64,000 bases of DNA, from assembly GCF_900128975.1 (NCBI RefSeq), contig NZ_FQVC01000004.1, forward strand, positions 191,423 through 255,422. Direction: 5' to 3'. Positions 17,448 through 26,299 of the stretch are shown piece by piece. The stretch comes from Devosia limi DSM 17137. Its GTDB lineage: Bacteria > Pseudomonadota > Alphaproteobacteria > Rhizobiales > Devosiaceae. Each line of letters starts with the position of its first letter. The stretch's first letter is position 1. Made by a program: the position numbers and the translations under genes. A model generated the notes under the pieces. The model did no database searches and was not told where the DNA came from. It saw nothing but the letters and a program-made list of their open reading frames with translations.

Positions 17448-18908
17448 ATGCACTTTTCCGCCATCGGCACTATTGGCTTGGCCATGGCTTTGTTGCTCGC
17501 ACCGCTGACCCCGGCCATGGCGCAGGCGCAGCCGCGCGGCCCGCAATCGGTGGCGGCATTGGCCGCTGAACTCTCGCCTGCCGTGGTCAATATCGGCACG
17601 ACGCGGCGCCTGCCGGGTGGTGGCGGTACGCCCTTTCCGGAATTCCCCGATGGCTCGCCTCTGGGCGACATGTTCGATCAGCTCAACCCCAATCATGGCT
17701 TGGGTGCCGACCAGATGATGGAGGCGCGCAGCCTTGGCTCGGGCTTCATCATCAGCGCCGAAGGGTTCGTGGTCACCAATAATCACGTCATCGAAGGGGC
17801 CGAGGAAATCTATGTGTTCCTGACAGATGGGCGGCGCCTGCCGGCGACGCTGGTTGGCAAGGACGACAAGACCGATCTGGCGGTGCTGCGCGTCAACGCC
17901 GATGCGGCGCTGCCATTCGTGGAGTTTGGCGATAGCGATACGGCTGAGGTTGGCGATTGGGTGATGGCCATCGGCAATCCATTCGGCCTTGGCGGCTCTG
18001 TCACTCTCGGTATTGTCTCGGCGCGCAATCGCGACATCAATTCCGGCCCTTATGACAATTTCATCCAGACCGATGCCTCGATCAATCAGGGCAATTCGGG
18101 CGGCCCGCTCTTCGACATGTTTGGCAAAGTGGTGGGGATCAATACGGCGATCATTGCCCGCGGCGGCTCGTCGCTGGGCATCGGCTTTGCAGTTCCCGGA
18201 AATCTGGCGCGGCCGGTGGTGATGCAATTGGCCGAGTTTGGCGAGACAAGGCGTGGCTGGATCGGCGTCGGCATTCAAGAGGTCAGCGACGACATTGCCC
18301 TCAGCCTTGATCGTCCCAATACCCATGGCGCCATCGTCGTCGATATCGATCCGACCGGGCCAGCGGAGGGCGTGCTGGAGGAGGGCGACCTGATCCTGCG
18401 CTTTGACGGCAAGGCTGTCGAACGGATGCGGGATCTGCCGCGCATTGTCGCCGAAGCCCAGGTGGGCCGTGCGGTGCCGATCACCGTGCTGCGCAACGGC
18501 ACCGAGATATCGCTCGACATTACCCTGGGGCGCCTGGAAGCTCCTATTGACGTCGCAGCGGTCGTTGCGCCGGCCAAGGCGGAGCCGACGGCGGACTTGC
18601 CGGGCGGGATGATCGGCATCGTTGGTTTTGCCATCGCACCGCTGGATGATGCCGCCCGCGAAGAGTTCGGCATCGAGCTCAATGTGGCGGGCGCATTGAT
18701 CACCGAGGTGAGCGATGGCAGCGATGCCTATGACAAGGGGTTCATTCCCGGCCTGATAATCCGTGAGGTCAATCAGATCCCGGTGACCAGTGTCGAGGAA
18801 GTCGAGCGGTTGGTGGCGGAGGCGCATGCGGCCCACCGGGCCGCCGTGCTGTTCAAGATCACCGACCCCGCAGGGTCAAGCCGCTTTATCGCGGTACGGC
18901 TGGAGTAG
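17448..18908 (+). CDS. degP: Do/DegP family periplasmic serine protease
   Basis: A 486-residue HtrA protease degrading or refolding misfolded envelope proteins. A signal peptide (MHFSAIGTIGLAMALLLAPLTPAMAQA) is followed by the trypsin-like domain with the triad His113 (TNNHVI), Asp143 (DKTDLAVL) and Ser217 (QGNSGGP). A long insert with GGGGTPFPEFPDGSPLGDMF corresponds to the LA loop. Two PDZ domains follow, about 265-355 and 390-480. DegP and DegQ cannot be told apart by eye. It follows hflKC, as in related genomes, forming an envelope quality-control block. Its last 23 bases overlap the convergent GNAT gene. Confidence 0.93.
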   Translation: MHFSAIGTIGLAMALLLAPLTPAMAQAQPRGPQSVAALAAELSPAVVNIGTTRRLPGGGGTPFPEFPDGSPLGDMFDQLNPNHGLGADQMMEARSLGSGFIISAEGFVVTNNHVIEGAEEIYVFLTDGRRLPATLVGKDDKTDLAVLRVNADAALPFVEFGDSDTAEVGDWVMAIGNPFGLGGSVTLGIVSARNRDINSGPYDNFIQTDASINQGNSGGPLFDMFGKVVGINTAIIARGGSSLGIGFAVPGNLARPVVMQLAEFGETRRGWIGVGIQEVSDDIALSLDRPNTHGAIVVDIDPTGPAEGVLEEGDLILRFDGKAVERMRDLPRIVAEAQVGRAVPITVLRNGTEISLDITLGRLEAPIDVAAVVAPAKAEPTADLPGGMIGIVGFAIAPLDDAAREEFGIELNVAGALITEVSDGSDAYDKGFIPGLIIREVNQIPVTSVEEVERLVAEAHAAHRAAVLFKITDPAGSSRFIAVRLE

Positions 18909-19437
18909 GGTTCGTCACCCGGTACAGCACATGCGAGCGCAGCGGGTGGCCTTCGGCCACGCGCGGGTGCTCGAAATCGGCGGCGGGATCGCGGACCATG
19001 CCGATCTTGGTCATGACGCGCTGGCTCGGCTGGTTGATCGCAGCGGTGAAGGCGACGATCTCGGGTAGCTTGAGCACTTCAAAGCCATGCTGCAGCGCGG
19101 CTTTGGCCGCCTCCGGAGCATAGCCCTGTCCCCAATAGAACTGGCCCAGGACCCAGCCGATTTCCACCTTTGGATTGGTCGGAATGACAAAGTTGATGTT
19201 GGCGGTGCCGGTCAGGCCGAGCAGGGCGCCGTCATCCTTGCGCTCGACGGCGAGGAAGTGTGACGTGCCCTCGGCGAGGCCGGCGATCATCTTGTCCATC
19301 CAGGCATCGGCCTCGGCCCGGCGGCGGGTCGAGGGATAATAGCGCATGACATGCGGATCGCCGACGATTGCAGCGAAGGCATCGCGGTCGGCGTCGGTCC
19401 ATTCCCGCAGGATCAAACGCTTGGTTTCGAGCCTCAC
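18886..19437 (-). CDS. GNAT family N-acetyltransferase (RimJ/RimL type)
   Basis: A 183-residue acetyltransferase of the RimJ/RimL subgroup: it opens MRLETKRLILREWTDADRDAFAAI and contains EIGWVLGQFYWGQGYAPEAAKAALQHGF with the acetyl-CoA loop, then VAFTAAINQPSQRVMTKIGMVRD. Proteins of this subgroup modify N-terminal or other amines; the substrate here is unknown. It overlaps serB by four bases (19434-19437) and probably shares its transcript. The 3' end overlaps degP on the opposite strand by 23 bases. Confidence 0.88.
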   Translation of the reverse strand: MRLETKRLILREWTDADRDAFAAIVGDPHVMRYYPSTRRRAEADAWMDKMIAGLAEGTSHFLAVERKDDGALLGLTGTANINFVIPTNPKVEIGWVLGQFYWGQGYAPEAAKAALQHGFEVLKLPEIVAFTAAINQPSQRVMTKIGMVRDPAADFEHPRVAEGHPLRSHVLYRVTNPTPAVPR

Positions 19438-20306
19438 CGGACGATATCTTCGTCGGTGAAGCCCTGCAGATAGAGCAGGGCGGTCAGGTCGCCATGGTCG
19501 ATGCGTACCTGCGCTTCGGCGGCCACTGCGGGTTTGGCGTGCAGCGCCACGCCGAGGCCGGCCACGCCGATCATGTCGAGATCATTGGCGCCGTCGCCCA
19601 CTGCAACCGTGTCGGCGGCGGTGAAACCGCGCTCGGCGGCGAGAGACAGCAGGCGCTCGCGCTTGGTTGACTTGTCGACGATGGGCTTCTGCACGGTACC
19701 CGTCAGGCGGTCGCCGTCGAATTCGAGCACATTGGCGATGGCCTCGTCGAAGCCGATGCGCTTGCCGAAGAAGTCAGCGAAGAAGGTGAAACCGCCCGAG
19801 ACCAGCGAGGTATAGGCACCATAGGCCTTCATGGTCTGGATCAGCGCGCGGCCACCGGGCGCCAAGGTGATGTTTTCGCGGCGGATTTCCTCGATAACCT
19901 TACGCTCCAGCCCCTTGAGCAGGGCGACGCGGGTGTCGAGGGCCTCGCCGAAATCCAGCTCGCCGCGCATGGCGCGGTCGGTGATTTCGGCGACCTGGTC
20001 CTTGATGCCGAGGGCAGCGGCGAGTTCGTCGATGCATTCCTCGTTGATCATGGTGGAATCCATGTCGGCGACGAGGATGCGCTTGCGGCGGCCTTCGGTG
20101 GGGAGGAGGGCGGTATCGACGGGGCGATTACCGATGATATTGCGGGCGATTGCCAGCGCATCGGTTGACTTCGGCTCGATGATTTCGCAGGCAATGGAGT
20201 GGTTGAGCCAGTTGAGTTCGCCGCCCGTCTCCTTCACAACAGCCGCGGCCAGGGCCACGTCGAGGTCGGATTCGGTGGGATTGGCGATGAGGCAAAGAAC
20301 CGGCAT
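19434..20306 (-). CDS. serB: Phosphoserine phosphatase
   Basis: A 290-residue HAD hydrolase that releases serine from phosphoserine, the last step of serine synthesis. It has the nucleophile motif DMDSTM (Asp81, Asp83), the substrate-binding EECIDELA helix, SGGFTFFADFFGKRIGFD (motif II Ser), the conserved Lys in KPIVDKSTKRERLL and GDGANDLDMIGVAGLGVA (motif III). The first 70 residues form an ACT-like regulatory region as in the longer SerB forms. It is divergent from miaA, with 26 bases between starts, as in related alphaproteobacteria. Confidence 0.96.
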   Translation of the reverse strand: MPVLCLIANPTESDLDVALAAAVVKETGGELNWLNHSIACEIIEPKSTDALAIARNIIGNRPVDTALLPTEGRRKRILVADMDSTMINEECIDELAAALGIKDQVAEITDRAMRGELDFGEALDTRVALLKGLERKVIEEIRRENITLAPGGRALIQTMKAYGAYTSLVSGGFTFFADFFGKRIGFDEAIANVLEFDGDRLTGTVQKPIVDKSTKRERLLSLAAERGFTAADTVAVGDGANDLDMIGVAGLGVALHAKPAVAAEAQVRIDHGDLTALLYLQGFTDEDIVR

Positions 20307-20332
20307 GGCTTTGATGTCTCTGGAGGTTTTGT

Positions 20333-21211
20333 GTGGATAGCGGCCGCAGACGCGCAGTTCTGATAGCGGGTCCGACTGCCAGCGGCAAGTCGGCGCTGGC
20401 GCTTGCGCGGGCGCAGGTGGGCGGCGGGGTGATTATCAACACCGACGCGATGCAGGTTTACGACACGCTGCGGGTGGTGACGGCGCGGCCGAGCGCCGAG
20501 GATGAGGCGCTGGCGGAGCATCGGCTCTATGGCTTTGTGCCGGCGGCGACGCGGTTTTCCACCGGGCGATATCTGGATGCCGTGCGCGATGTCCTCGCGA
20601 CATTGCCCGAGGATATGCCGCTGATTTTCGTTGGCGGTACGGGGCTTTACTTCGATGCGCTGCTCAACGGATTTGCCGATGTCCCCGAGGTGCCGGAGGC
20701 GGTGGCGCTCGCGGTTCAACAGGAGATTGCGGCGCTGGATGGCGCGCAGCGGCTGGCGCTGCTGATGCGGGAGGATCCGGAGACGGCGGCGCGGTTGAAA
20801 GTGGCCGATCCGCAGCGATTGACCCGGGCACTGGCGGTCAAGCGGGCGACCGGAAACACCCTTTCGAGCTACCAAAACAGCCAGCATGCTGGATTGCTTG
20901 CCGGGTTTGCTTGCGAAATGCTGGTTCTGGACCCGGACCGCGATCTCTTGCGGCGGCGGATCGCGCAGCGCTTCGAGGCGATGTTCTCAAGCGGGGCGGT
21001 GGAAGAGGTCGAGGCGCTGATGGCGCAGCATCTCGATCCGCAATTGCCGGCGATGAAAGCCATCGGTGTCCGCGAGATCGGCGAATGGCTGGCCGGGCGG
21101 ATGTCGCGCGCGGAGGCCATCAGCCTGTCGGTGATCGCCACCCAGCAATATGCCAAGCGGCAACGCACATGGTTTCGCAACCGCATGGGCGACTGGCCGC
21201 GGCTTCACTGA
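20333..21211 (+). CDS. miaA: tRNA dimethylallyltransferase MiaA
   Basis: A 292-residue enzyme that adds a dimethylallyl group to A37 of tRNAs reading UNN codons. The P-loop GPTASGKS is at about residues 13-20, followed by INTDAMQVYDTLRVVTARPS, where Asp and Arg are conserved for tRNA and DMAPP binding, then HRLYGF, FVGGTGLYFDALLNG and the late AIGVREIGEWLAG and ATQQYAKRQRTWFRNR. It starts with GTG at 20333 after GGAGG. It is divergent from serB. Confidence 0.96.
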   Translation: MDSGRRRAVLIAGPTASGKSALALARAQVGGGVIINTDAMQVYDTLRVVTARPSAEDEALAEHRLYGFVPAATRFSTGRYLDAVRDVLATLPEDMPLIFVGGTGLYFDALLNGFADVPEVPEAVALAVQQEIAALDGAQRLALLMREDPETAARLKVADPQRLTRALAVKRATGNTLSSYQNSQHAGLLAGFACEMLVLDPDRDLLRRRIAQRFEAMFSSGAVEEVEALMAQHLDPQLPAMKAIGVREIGEWLAGRMSRAEAISLSVIATQQYAKRQRTWFRNRMGDWPRLH

Positions 21212-21226
21212 GACTGCCGCCGCTCC

Positions 21227-22645
21227 CTAGCGGGGGAGCCCGTCGAGCAGGCCCAGGCGCTCGCGCATGGCGAAGCGGGCGACCAGCACTACGGCGACAA
21301 AGGCCAGCCCCGCAGCCAGGCCGATCCAGATGCCGACGCCGCGCCATTCCAACACAAAACCCAGCACATAGGCGACCGGCAGGCCAACCGCCCAGTAGCC
21401 GAAGATGGCCAGCAGCATGGGGATCTTGGTGTCGCTCAGGCCGCGCAGGGCATGGGCGGCCACAACCTGGGCACCATCGACCAGCTGGAACACGCCGGCG
21501 ATGACGAGGAATGTCGCCGCCAGCGCCAGAGCGTTGGCATTGGCGGGATCGCTGGGGCTGAGGAAGATGGTGACGATATTGGGGGCGAACAGCAGGAAGA
21601 CGATGCATGACAGGAGCATGAACGCGGTGCCCAGTGCAAATCCGGTCCAGCCCGCCTTGGTGATGCCATCGACGTCGCCGCGGCCATAGGCGAGGCCGAC
21701 GCGAACCGTGGCGGCGATGCCCAGGCCCAGCGGAACCATGAAGGCCATGGAGGCGCATTGCAGGGCGACGGCATGGGCGGCCACCTCATCGGTCCCCAGC
21801 AGCCCCATCAGCAGCGCGGCAGCGGTGAACAGCCCGACCTCGGCCAGCACGGTCAGGCCAATGGGCGTGCCGATGCGGAAGATTTCGCGGAAGCGGGCCC
21901 AGTCGGGCTTCCAGAAGCGCAACAGGATGTTGAAGCGCTTGAAGCGGCGATGGCGCAGCACAAAGCCGAGCATCATGGCAAACATGATGAAGCTGGTGAT
22001 CATGGTGGCGAGTGCGGCACCACGCAGTTCAAGACGCGGAAAGCCGTAATTGCCGAAGATCAGCACGTAATTGAGCGCGGCGTTGAAGAAGACGCCGCTG
22101 ACGGTGATGACGAGAATGGCGCGGGTGGAATCGAAGGCGGACAGCAGCGAGCGCAGGGCGACGGCCATCAATGCGGGATAGAGCATCCAGACGCCGACAT
22201 GGATGTATTCCTCGGCGAGGCGCGCATTGGTCGGGTCCTGGCCCAGCCAGCCGAAAATGGTGCGGATCTGCAGCAGGATCGGGATCAGCAGGGTGGCAAG
22301 CAGGATCGCGGCCCAGAAGCCCTGGCGGACGATGCGGCGGACTGCCTTGATATTGCGGGCGCCGCGCGCCTGGGCGGCCAGCGGCGCAACGGCACCGACA
22401 ATGCCGACCGCCCCCACCATGAATGGCATGAGAAAGGTGGTGGCCAGGGTGCCGGCAGCGAGCGCCTGGGGACCAAGCCAGCCGAGCATGATAACGTCGG
22501 TAGTGGTCAGCGCTGTCTGGGCCAATTGGGCGATGACCAGCGGCCAGGCCAGCGTAAAGGTCGCTGCCAATTCGCGCGTCCAGCCATCGAAGGCGGAAAA
22601 GGGTCGTGCGGCGGCGTGGCGCGCTGCCGTTGTCTCGTCACTCAT
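21227..22645 (-). CDS. MATE family efflux transporter
   Basis: A 472-residue inner membrane antiporter with about 12 membrane segments in two homologous halves. The start at the ATG 22643-22645 (MSDETTAARHAA) is preferred over one eight codons upstream because AGGAC lies nine bases before it. Typical segments include LAWPLVIAQLAQTALTTTDVIMLGWLG, LSAFDSTRAILVITVSGVFFNAALNYVLIFG and RVGLAYGRGD. It expels drugs or cationic metabolites with Na+ or H+; the substrate is unknown. It is convergent with miaA (15 bases apart) and appears monocistronic. Confidence 0.93.
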   Translation of the reverse strand: MSDETTAARHAAARPFSAFDGWTRELAATFTLAWPLVIAQLAQTALTTTDVIMLGWLGPQALAAGTLATTFLMPFMVGAVGIVGAVAPLAAQARGARNIKAVRRIVRQGFWAAILLATLLIPILLQIRTIFGWLGQDPTNARLAEEYIHVGVWMLYPALMAVALRSLLSAFDSTRAILVITVSGVFFNAALNYVLIFGNYGFPRLELRGAALATMITSFIMFAMMLGFVLRHRRFKRFNILLRFWKPDWARFREIFRIGTPIGLTVLAEVGLFTAAALLMGLLGTDEVAAHAVALQCASMAFMVPLGLGIAATVRVGLAYGRGDVDGITKAGWTGFALGTAFMLLSCIVFLLFAPNIVTIFLSPSDPANANALALAATFLVIAGVFQLVDGAQVVAAHALRGLSDTKIPMLLAIFGYWAVGLPVAYVLGFVLEWRGVGIWIGLAAGLAFVAVVLVARFAMRERLGLLDGLPR

Positions 22646-22797
22646 GAAATTTGTCCTACTCGCCGCCAAGCTCTAACCCATGATAGAGCGGGGGGGAAGC
22701 CAGGCGGATAGTCGCGCGAGCGGGCGCCTTGGCGCGCGGCTGGTGCTACCGGTGCCGCCGCAGGGGCGAGCGGCGGGTGCCGCAGGGAGAATTGCCG

Positions 22798-23181
22798 ATG
22801 ACACAGGATATCTCGATGGCCGTCCGGGCGACGCTGATGGTCGGGGGCCTGGTGGGCGGAGCCGGCGTGATGGCTGCGGCAGGCGCTTCCCATGGCGAGG
22901 AAACGCGCAATCTGGCCGCGATTTCAGCCGTTTGCCTGGCGCATGGACCGACGCTTCTGGCGCTGGGACTATCGGGGCTCCGACATCGAATCCTGGCAGT
23001 CGCGGCAGGTCTGATCGGGGCCGGGACAGTGATATTCGCTGGCGATCTCATGGTGCGTGAATGGCTGGGACACGGGGCGTTTCCCTTGGCCGCACCGCTT
23101 GGTGGCATCGCTATGATCGGTGGCTGGGCAGCCCTGATGGTGGCAGGGGCAACAATAAATCCCTTAAAAAAGCTTAACTGA
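22798..23181 (+). CDS. DUF423 family small membrane protein
   Basis: A 127-residue integral membrane protein with about four hydrophobic segments. The start at ATG 22798 has AGGGAG upstream; it reads MTQDISMAVRATLMVGGLVGGAGVMAAAGASHG. The His in AGASHG and the segment FPLAAPLGGIAMIGGWAALMVAG fit the DUF423/YgdD family of unknown function. A longer open frame begins at 22729 but lacks a ribosome binding site. It is followed by the small lipoprotein gene on the same strand. Confidence 0.8.
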   Translation: MTQDISMAVRATLMVGGLVGGAGVMAAAGASHGEETRNLAAISAVCLAHGPTLLALGLSGLRHRILAVAAGLIGAGTVIFAGDLMVREWLGHGAFPLAAPLGGIAMIGGWAALMVAGATINPLKKLN

Positions 23182-23259
23182 ATCAACTTGCGAAAATCCT
23201 TGGATGGAACCAAAGATGGGCTGTCGCATTTGTCTTTGACTATTTCCCGGAGGGTTCAC

Positions 23260-23532
23260 ATGCATAAGTTTCTGATTATCGCTGCCACCGCACTGTCGCT
23301 GGCCGCCTGCACTTCCACCCAGCAGGGCGCGGCCCTCGGCGCGGGCGCGGGTGCAATCGTTGGTGCGGCGACCACCGGATCGGTGGCTGGCACGGTGATC
23401 GGTGCCGGTATCGGTACCGTTGTTGGCGCAGCGACCGGCAGCATTGTCGGCAAGGTTGCGGACAGCCCGGACAAGTGCGTTTACGAACGCCCGAATGGCA
23501 CGCGCTACATCGATTACTGCCCACGCGGCTAA
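23260..23532 (+). CDS. Glycine-zipper lipoprotein
   Basis: A 90-residue predicted outer membrane lipoprotein. The start at ATG 23260 follows GGAGG and gives a lipoprotein signal, MHKFLIIAATALSLAAC, with lipobox LAAC (Cys17). A glycine-zipper membrane region follows (GAALGAGAGAIVGAATTGS and VIGAGIGTVVGAATGSIVG), then a short polar end with two Cys (DKCVYERPNGTRYIDYCPRG). It resembles the YMGG or OmpA-like glycine-zipper small lipoproteins common in Hyphomicrobiales. The role in envelope structure or stress is not known. Confidence 0.8.
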   Translation: MHKFLIIAATALSLAACTSTQQGAALGAGAGAIVGAATTGSVAGTVIGAGIGTVVGAATGSIVGKVADSPDKCVYERPNGTRYIDYCPRG

Positions 23533-23840
23533 TCCAGGGGCTGCGTAACAAACGCGCGGCACGCGCCCCGAGGCGCCAAGCAGCCCGATCTGGAGTCTTG
23601 TCCAGGTCGGGTGATTTTAATGGAATTCGGGAATTGCCTTGTATTCGCCACCGATAACCGCCATATATCGTAGATACGTTTACACTCGTCTTGCGCTATC
23701 TGATCGACCGGCCCGCCGGGAAGCTTGGCTACCTCCTGATCTGTGAATCGTTAGGCCCGTGCACTGCATATTGCAGTAATCGGTTTTCAACCCTTAGCCG
23801 CCGCTGCGGCGGCGAACACTCATTTGTGAGGATCACAAGC
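23533..23840 (+). promoter_or_regulatory. Intergenic region with structured 5' leader of the cold-shock gene
   Basis: There is no gene in these 308 bases. Near the 3' end are two inverted repeats: actgcatattgcagt (23763-23777) and a strong hairpin gccgccgctgcggcggc (23797-23813) about 27 bases before the start codon. Cold-shock genes often have long structured leaders that control translation by temperature; that this one does so is inference. Confidence 0.4.
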
Positions 23841-24056
23841 ATGTCGACCTTTACCGGCACCGTCAAATTCTTCAACACCACCAAGGGCTTCGGCTTTATC
23901 TCGCCTGAAGGCGGCGACAAGGACGCATTCGTCCACATCTCCGCTGTCCAGCGTTCGGGCCTGCAGGGCCTGTATGAAGGCGACAAGGTCACCTACGAGC
24001 TCGAAACCGGCCGCGATGGCAAGGTTTCGGCAACGAACCTGACCCTGATCAGCTAA
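23841..24056 (+). CDS. CspA family cold-shock protein
   Basis: A 71-residue single-stranded nucleic acid binding protein, one cold-shock domain. RNP1 is KGFGFISP and RNP2 is AFVHISAV. The start MSTFTGTVKFFNTTKGFG is at ATG 23841 with GAGGA upstream; an open frame extends to 23691 but is not credible. It follows a long, structured leader and is ended by a good terminator, so it forms its own transcription unit. Confidence 0.95.
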   Translation: MSTFTGTVKFFNTTKGFGFISPEGGDKDAFVHISAVQRSGLQGLYEGDKVTYELETGRDGKVSATNLTLIS

Positions 24057-24081
24057 GCCTTAGTTGAATCGCACGACGAGA

Positions 24082-24106
24082 AAGGCCCTTAGCGGGGCCT
24101 TTTTTG
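24082..24106 (+). terminator. Intrinsic terminator of the cold-shock gene
   Basis: The hairpin aaggccc / ggggcctt is followed by a T-rich run (ttttttgttgt), about 25 bases after the stop codon. Confidence 0.85.
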
Positions 24107-24197
24107 TTGTCTGAAACCCGCCCTTGGCGGGCGGCGTGATGGACACCACGCGCCGGTCCATGCCAAACCTGCTGCAGCAGCAACGGAGAACGACACC

Positions 24198-24668
24198 ATG
24201 CAAATGCGCGAGTTCTTGCGGAACTGGAGCCCCAATGTGGCCGAGGCAGCCGGGGCGCGCCAATCGGCCGCCTTGCCCTATTGCGTGGTCGATGGCCGCG
24301 CCACTTTCCTGCTCATCACCTCCCGGCGGACCGGGCGCTGGATTTTCCCAAAGGGCGCGGTCGGTTCCGGCCTGACGCCATGGGAAAGTGCGGCCCGCGA
24401 GGCAATGGAAGAGGGCGGCGTCACCGGCGAGATCAGCAACACCCCCATTGGCAGCTATCGCGCCAGCAGCAGCGGCAGCGAACTCATCGATGTCGATCTG
24501 TTCCCGCTGCGGGTGCTAACCCAGCTGGATGAGTGGCAGGAAATGGATCAGCGCCTGCGCCATTGGACTTTGCTGCCAGAGGCGCGCCGCCTGCTGGCGG
24601 ACCCGGCGCTCAGCCGCCATGTGGAACTGCTGAGCAGCCGGCTAAGCGCACGCGGCGCTACCCGATAA
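24198..24668 (+). CDS. Nudix hydrolase
   Basis: A 156-residue hydrolase. The Nudix box is complete: GAVGSGLTPWESAAREAMEEGG (G-x5-E-x7-RE-x2-EEGG form). The phrase TGRWIFPKG before it is characteristic of members acting on diphosphoinositol or dinucleoside polyphosphates (DIPP type), so an ApnA or polyphosphate-like substrate is possible but unproven. It starts with MQMREFLRNWSPN after a CGGAGAACGACACC leader. Its end overlaps the convergent phosphate transporter gene by 11 bases. Confidence 0.88.
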   Translation: MQMREFLRNWSPNVAEAAGARQSAALPYCVVDGRATFLLITSRRTGRWIFPKGAVGSGLTPWESAAREAMEEGGVTGEISNTPIGSYRASSSGSELIDVDLFPLRVLTQLDEWQEMDQRLRHWTLLPEARRLLADPALSRHVELLSSRLSARGATR

Positions 24669-26160
24669 GCGCATTGACCCCGAGATAGAGCATGGCTGCC
24701 AGCAGCGCCGATGCCGGCACGGTGACCACCCAGGCGGCGGCAATGCTGAGGACGTGATGGCGGCGCACCAGCCGGCGGCGTTCGCGCTTGCGTTCGCGGG
24801 CCAGCGCTTCAGCGGGCGTGGCATTGAGCATGGCCGGATCAATGAAGCGGGCATGCACGGGCACCGCGGCACCCTTCATGTCGCGATAGGACCAGTATTC
24901 GCGCAGGAAGCCGACCCCGAAGATGCCGCCTACGGCGATATGGGTCGATGATACCGGCAGGCCGAGCGCCGACGCGGTGAGCACGGTAAAGGCCGCCGAC
25001 AGTGCAACGCAGAAGGCGCGAATTTCATTGAGCTTGGTGATCTGCTCGCCAACGGTGCGGATCAGGCGGGGGCCGAACAAAGCCAGGCCCAGCGCGATGC
25101 CGATGGCGCCGATCGAGAGCACCCAGAACGGCATGTCGACACTGCCAATGCTGCCTTCGCCGGACTGGATGGCGGCGACAATGGCGGCAAACGGACCCAC
25201 GGCATTGGCCACGTCATTGGCGCCATGGGCAAACGAGAGCAGGGCAGCCGCGACCACGAGGGGCAGGCGGAACAGGGAGGCAATGTGCTTCTTGCGGTTT
25301 TCCATGGTCAGCGAGCGGGCGCGCACCCAGGGCATGGCTGCGATCCAGCCCAGCCCGGCAAAGGCCAGGCCCAGCGCAATGGTGGTGACCATATCGGGGG
25401 ACCAGATGCGCTTGAGGCCCTTGGTGGCGAGGTACATGGCGAAGATGCCGGTCATCAGGGCGACGAGGACGGGAACCCAGATGCGGGCGGCGGACACCTT
25501 GTCGATGCGCCCGGTGACGGTCTTGCGGATGAAAGCCAGCAGGATGGCGGCGAATACCCCACCCAGAACCGGAGAGACGACCCAGCTCGAAATGATCGCC
25601 CCAATCATCGGCCAGGCGACAACGCCAAAGCCGGCTGCCGCCACACCGGCGCCGACAACGCCGCCGACGACCGCATGGGTGGTGGAGACCGGAGCGCCGA
25701 TATAGGTCGCCAGGTTGACCCAGAGGGCCGAGGCCAGGAGAGCCGACATCATCACCAGCACGAAGGTGGTATTGGACAGATGCGTGCCGGGAACCAGGAG
25801 ATCGCGCGCGACCGTATTGACCACGTCACCACCGGCAAGCAGAGCGCCGGCGGATTCAAATACCGCTGCAATCACCAGGGCGCCGCCCATGGTCAGCGCC
25901 TTGGAGCCGACGGCGGGACCCATATTGTTGGCGACGTCATTGGCGCCGACATTGAGCGCCATATAGCCAGCGATGACGGCGGCGATGACGGCCAGGTAGC
26001 TCATCGGGCCATCGGTGACGGCGAAGATCGCCCAGACCATGGCCGCGAGCAGGAAAACCAGAGCGATGCCGGGGGCGGCGAGCGAACGGGCCAGGTCATG
26101 CGTGGCGATTTCTAAACCCGAAACCCGCTGCAGGTCCTTGTCGAGGGCGCTTTTGGTCAT
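24658..26160 (-). CDS. pit: PiT family inorganic phosphate transporter
   Basis: A 500-residue low-affinity phosphate permease with about ten membrane segments. Both signature repeats of the PiT family are seen: ALNVGANDVANNMGPAVGSKALTMG near residue 70 and LSFAHGANDVANAVGPFAAIV near 310, as well as GAPVSTTHAVVGG and GLPVSSTHIAVGGIFGVG. The N-terminus has a charged cytoplasmic stretch MTKSALDKDLQRVSGLE, and the C-terminus a basic loop ERKRERRRL before the last segment. No PhoU-like pit accessory gene is adjacent. Confidence 0.93.
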   Translation of the reverse strand: MTKSALDKDLQRVSGLEIATHDLARSLAAPGIALVFLLAAMVWAIFAVTDGPMSYLAVIAAVIAGYMALNVGANDVANNMGPAVGSKALTMGGALVIAAVFESAGALLAGGDVVNTVARDLLVPGTHLSNTTFVLVMMSALLASALWVNLATYIGAPVSTTHAVVGGVVGAGVAAAGFGVVAWPMIGAIISSWVVSPVLGGVFAAILLAFIRKTVTGRIDKVSAARIWVPVLVALMTGIFAMYLATKGLKRIWSPDMVTTIALGLAFAGLGWIAAMPWVRARSLTMENRKKHIASLFRLPLVVAAALLSFAHGANDVANAVGPFAAIVAAIQSGEGSIGSVDMPFWVLSIGAIGIALGLALFGPRLIRTVGEQITKLNEIRAFCVALSAAFTVLTASALGLPVSSTHIAVGGIFGVGFLREYWSYRDMKGAAVPVHARFIDPAMLNATPAEALARERKRERRRLVRRHHVLSIAAAWVVTVPASALLAAMLYLGVNALIG

Positions 26161-26299
26161 GTTTTCTGGCTGTCACATTGAATCGTGGTGCGCCCTTAGC
26201 ATTCATCGCCCGGCTTGCCACAGAATAATGCCGTGATCGCCGCCGAATTGATCGGTTGTCGACAGAAATGTCCCAGCGCGAGGCTGGGACGGGAGACAT

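Noticed and set aside
15378..18836. Very long minus-strand open frame (over 1100 codons) opposite hflK, hflC and degP
   Set aside because: It is antisense to three well-supported genes and shows no domain or start signal; a GC-rich codon-bias shadow.
23691..23840. Fifty-codon N-terminal extension of the cold-shock protein
   Set aside because: The extension has no homology to the family, while ATG 23841 has a good RBS and the standard MSxFTGTVKFF opening.
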